In this document: piece by piece, positions 6,031 to 6,618 of the stretch
Layout: every line of letters begins with the position of its first letter
How positions within the stretch are numbered: the first letter of the stretch is position 1
From: CAJQQY01 sp964352225
GTDB lineage: Bacteria; Bacteroidota; Bacteroidia; Chitinophagales; Saprospiraceae
Direction: 5' to 3'
DNA: 6,618 nt
Assembly: GCA_964352225.1 (NCBI GenBank)
Contig: CAYGRM010000373.1
Location: 1-6,618, forward strand
Notes under the pieces: generated by a model
Told to the model about the DNA's origin: nothing
The model's database searches: none
What the model saw: only the letters and a program-made list of their open reading frames with translations
Program-made: the position numbers and the translations under genes

Positions 6031-6516
6031 ATGTTAGAAAAGATCATAAAACTAGGCGATCCAAGGCTTTATGAAGTATGTGAAGAAGTTCTACCAAATG
6101 AAGTGATTGCTCTCCTACCCCAAATCGAAGAATTACATCAGCTCGTTTTGGAATTTAGAAAAATATATGCTGCAGGTCGAGCTATAGCTGCCCCCCAAAT
6201 TGGATTAATGAAACGCATCATTTGTCTTAATACTCCTCATCAAAAGCAAACGATAATTAATCCTGTTTTGTCCGATTTTAGTGATGAGATGATGGAACTC
6301 TGGGATGATTGTATGTCATTTCCTAATCTGCACGTTCGAGTGAAAAGGCATTACTCTTGCACGATGAATTTTGTGGATGAAAGATGGAAATCTCATACTT
6401 GGTTTTTAGAAAATGGACTATCGGAATTGATGCAACATGAATATGATCACCTAAACGGAATTTTAGCGACACAACGTGCCATAGATAATGAGTCGTTTAA
6501 ATATGTAGGTAAATAA
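6031..6516 (+). CDS. def: Peptide deformylase-like enzyme, divergent motifs
   Basis: This 161-residue protein has the peptide deformylase signature in order. Motif 1 is GRAIAAPQI (49-57, canonical GxGxAAPQ). Motif 2 is DDCMS (92-96, canonical EGCxS). Motif 3 is HEYDH (136-140, HExDH). The metal ligands Cys94, His136 and His140 and the catalytic Glu137 are all kept, as is Gln56, so hydrolysis of an N-formyl group is chemically plausible. Two substitutions stand out: Ala51 for the second Gly of motif 1, and DDC for EGC in motif 2. The latter places the DDCMSFPNLHVRVKRH segment in a side branch distinct from housekeeping Def. The protein is shorter at the C-terminus than many housekeeping forms. 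It starts 12 bp after the EAD-like gene in the same direction, without a Shine-Dalgarno or promoter of its own. The substrate could be formyl-Met peptides, or something more specialised; the sequence does not decide. Confidence 0.85.
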   Translation: MLEKIIKLGDPRLYEVCEEVLPNEVIALLPQIEELHQLVLEFRKIYAAGRAIAAPQIGLMKRIICLNTPHQKQTIINPVLSDFSDEMMELWDDCMSFPNLHVRVKRHYSCTMNFVDERWKSHTWFLENGLSELMQHEYDHLNGILATQRAIDNESFKYVGK

Positions 6517-6550
6517 ATCAATTTGGTCATGGATAAGTAGTTATTAGGTT

Positions 6551-6618
6551 ATTGGTTATTAATTTATTTCCAAAATGGTGCTTCAATAAATTGTACGACT
6601 AATAACTCATTAACCAAT
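6551..6618. repeat. AT-rich imperfect inverted repeat, cut by window end
   Basis: The 18 bases at 6551-6568 (ATTGGTTATTAATTTATT) match the reverse complement of 6601-6618 at 15 of 18 positions, separated by 32 bp. Just upstream, GGTTATTGGTTATT (6547-6560) is a short tandem of a GGTTATT heptamer. GTTATT-rich arrays are common between genes in Bacteroidota. No GC core or clean T-tract makes this a terminator, and no ORF lies in 6517-6618. The element probably continues past the window. Confidence 0.4.

Noticed and set aside
1..6618. CRISPR arrays, tRNA, rRNA and known riboswitches
   Set aside because: A read-through found no regularly spaced direct repeats, no tRNA-like cloverleaf and no rRNA segment.

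Overview
The window is AT-rich DNA (about two thirds A+T by eye) from a member of the Bacteroidota. The evidence is protein style (an RhlE-type DEAD-box helicase with a basic Gly/Gln-rich tail, a cytochrome-b5-less acyl-lipid/acyl-CoA desaturase, a small lipoprotein, a two-module VOC protein), absence of Shine-Dalgarno sequences before any start, and an exact match to the Bacteroidota -7 promoter element (TAnnTTTG) before the helicase. A run of 10 Ns at 4262-4271 shows this is a draft scaffold. All recognisable genes are on the + strand.

Layout. 1-446 is the 3' part of a GNAT-family acetyltransferase gene. 447-696 is non-coding and holds small overlapping inverted repeats just before a membrane fatty-acid desaturase (697-1836). 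A perfect 17-bp hairpin terminator follows (1854-1892). A promoter-like box (1934-1941) and a roughly 120-nt leader precede the DEAD-box helicase (2066-3322); the leader can fold on itself through a 12-bp long-range helix. A second strong terminator (3355-3392) closes the helicase unit. Next come a lipoprotein gene cut by the assembly gap (3470-4261) and a VOC/glyoxalase-fold gene whose ATG straddles the right edge of the gap (4271-4960). The gap keeps the reading frame by chance, so a naive reading makes a false 496-residue fusion. After a 137-bp spacer with a ten-T tract and an AT-only palindrome comes a 306-residue helical protein (5098-6018). Its N-terminus resembles effector-associated domain 11 (EAD11), an adaptor of bacterial conflict systems. 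Twelve bases later lies a divergent peptide-deformylase-like gene (6031-6516). The window ends in an AT-rich imperfect inverted repeat.

How the genes fit together. The desaturase and helicase are separate single-gene transcription units with their own terminators; both families are commonly tied to cold adaptation (membrane fluidity, RNA unwinding), though nothing here proves that. From 3393 onward no terminator is visible, so lipoprotein, VOC protein, EAD-like protein and deformylase-like enzyme could share a transcript, but only the last two are close enough to be called an operon with some confidence. That pair, an adaptor-like protein with an uncharacterised helical C-terminus next to a non-canonical deformylase, is the best candidate here for an undescribed system. 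It is an inference from motif pattern and spacing.
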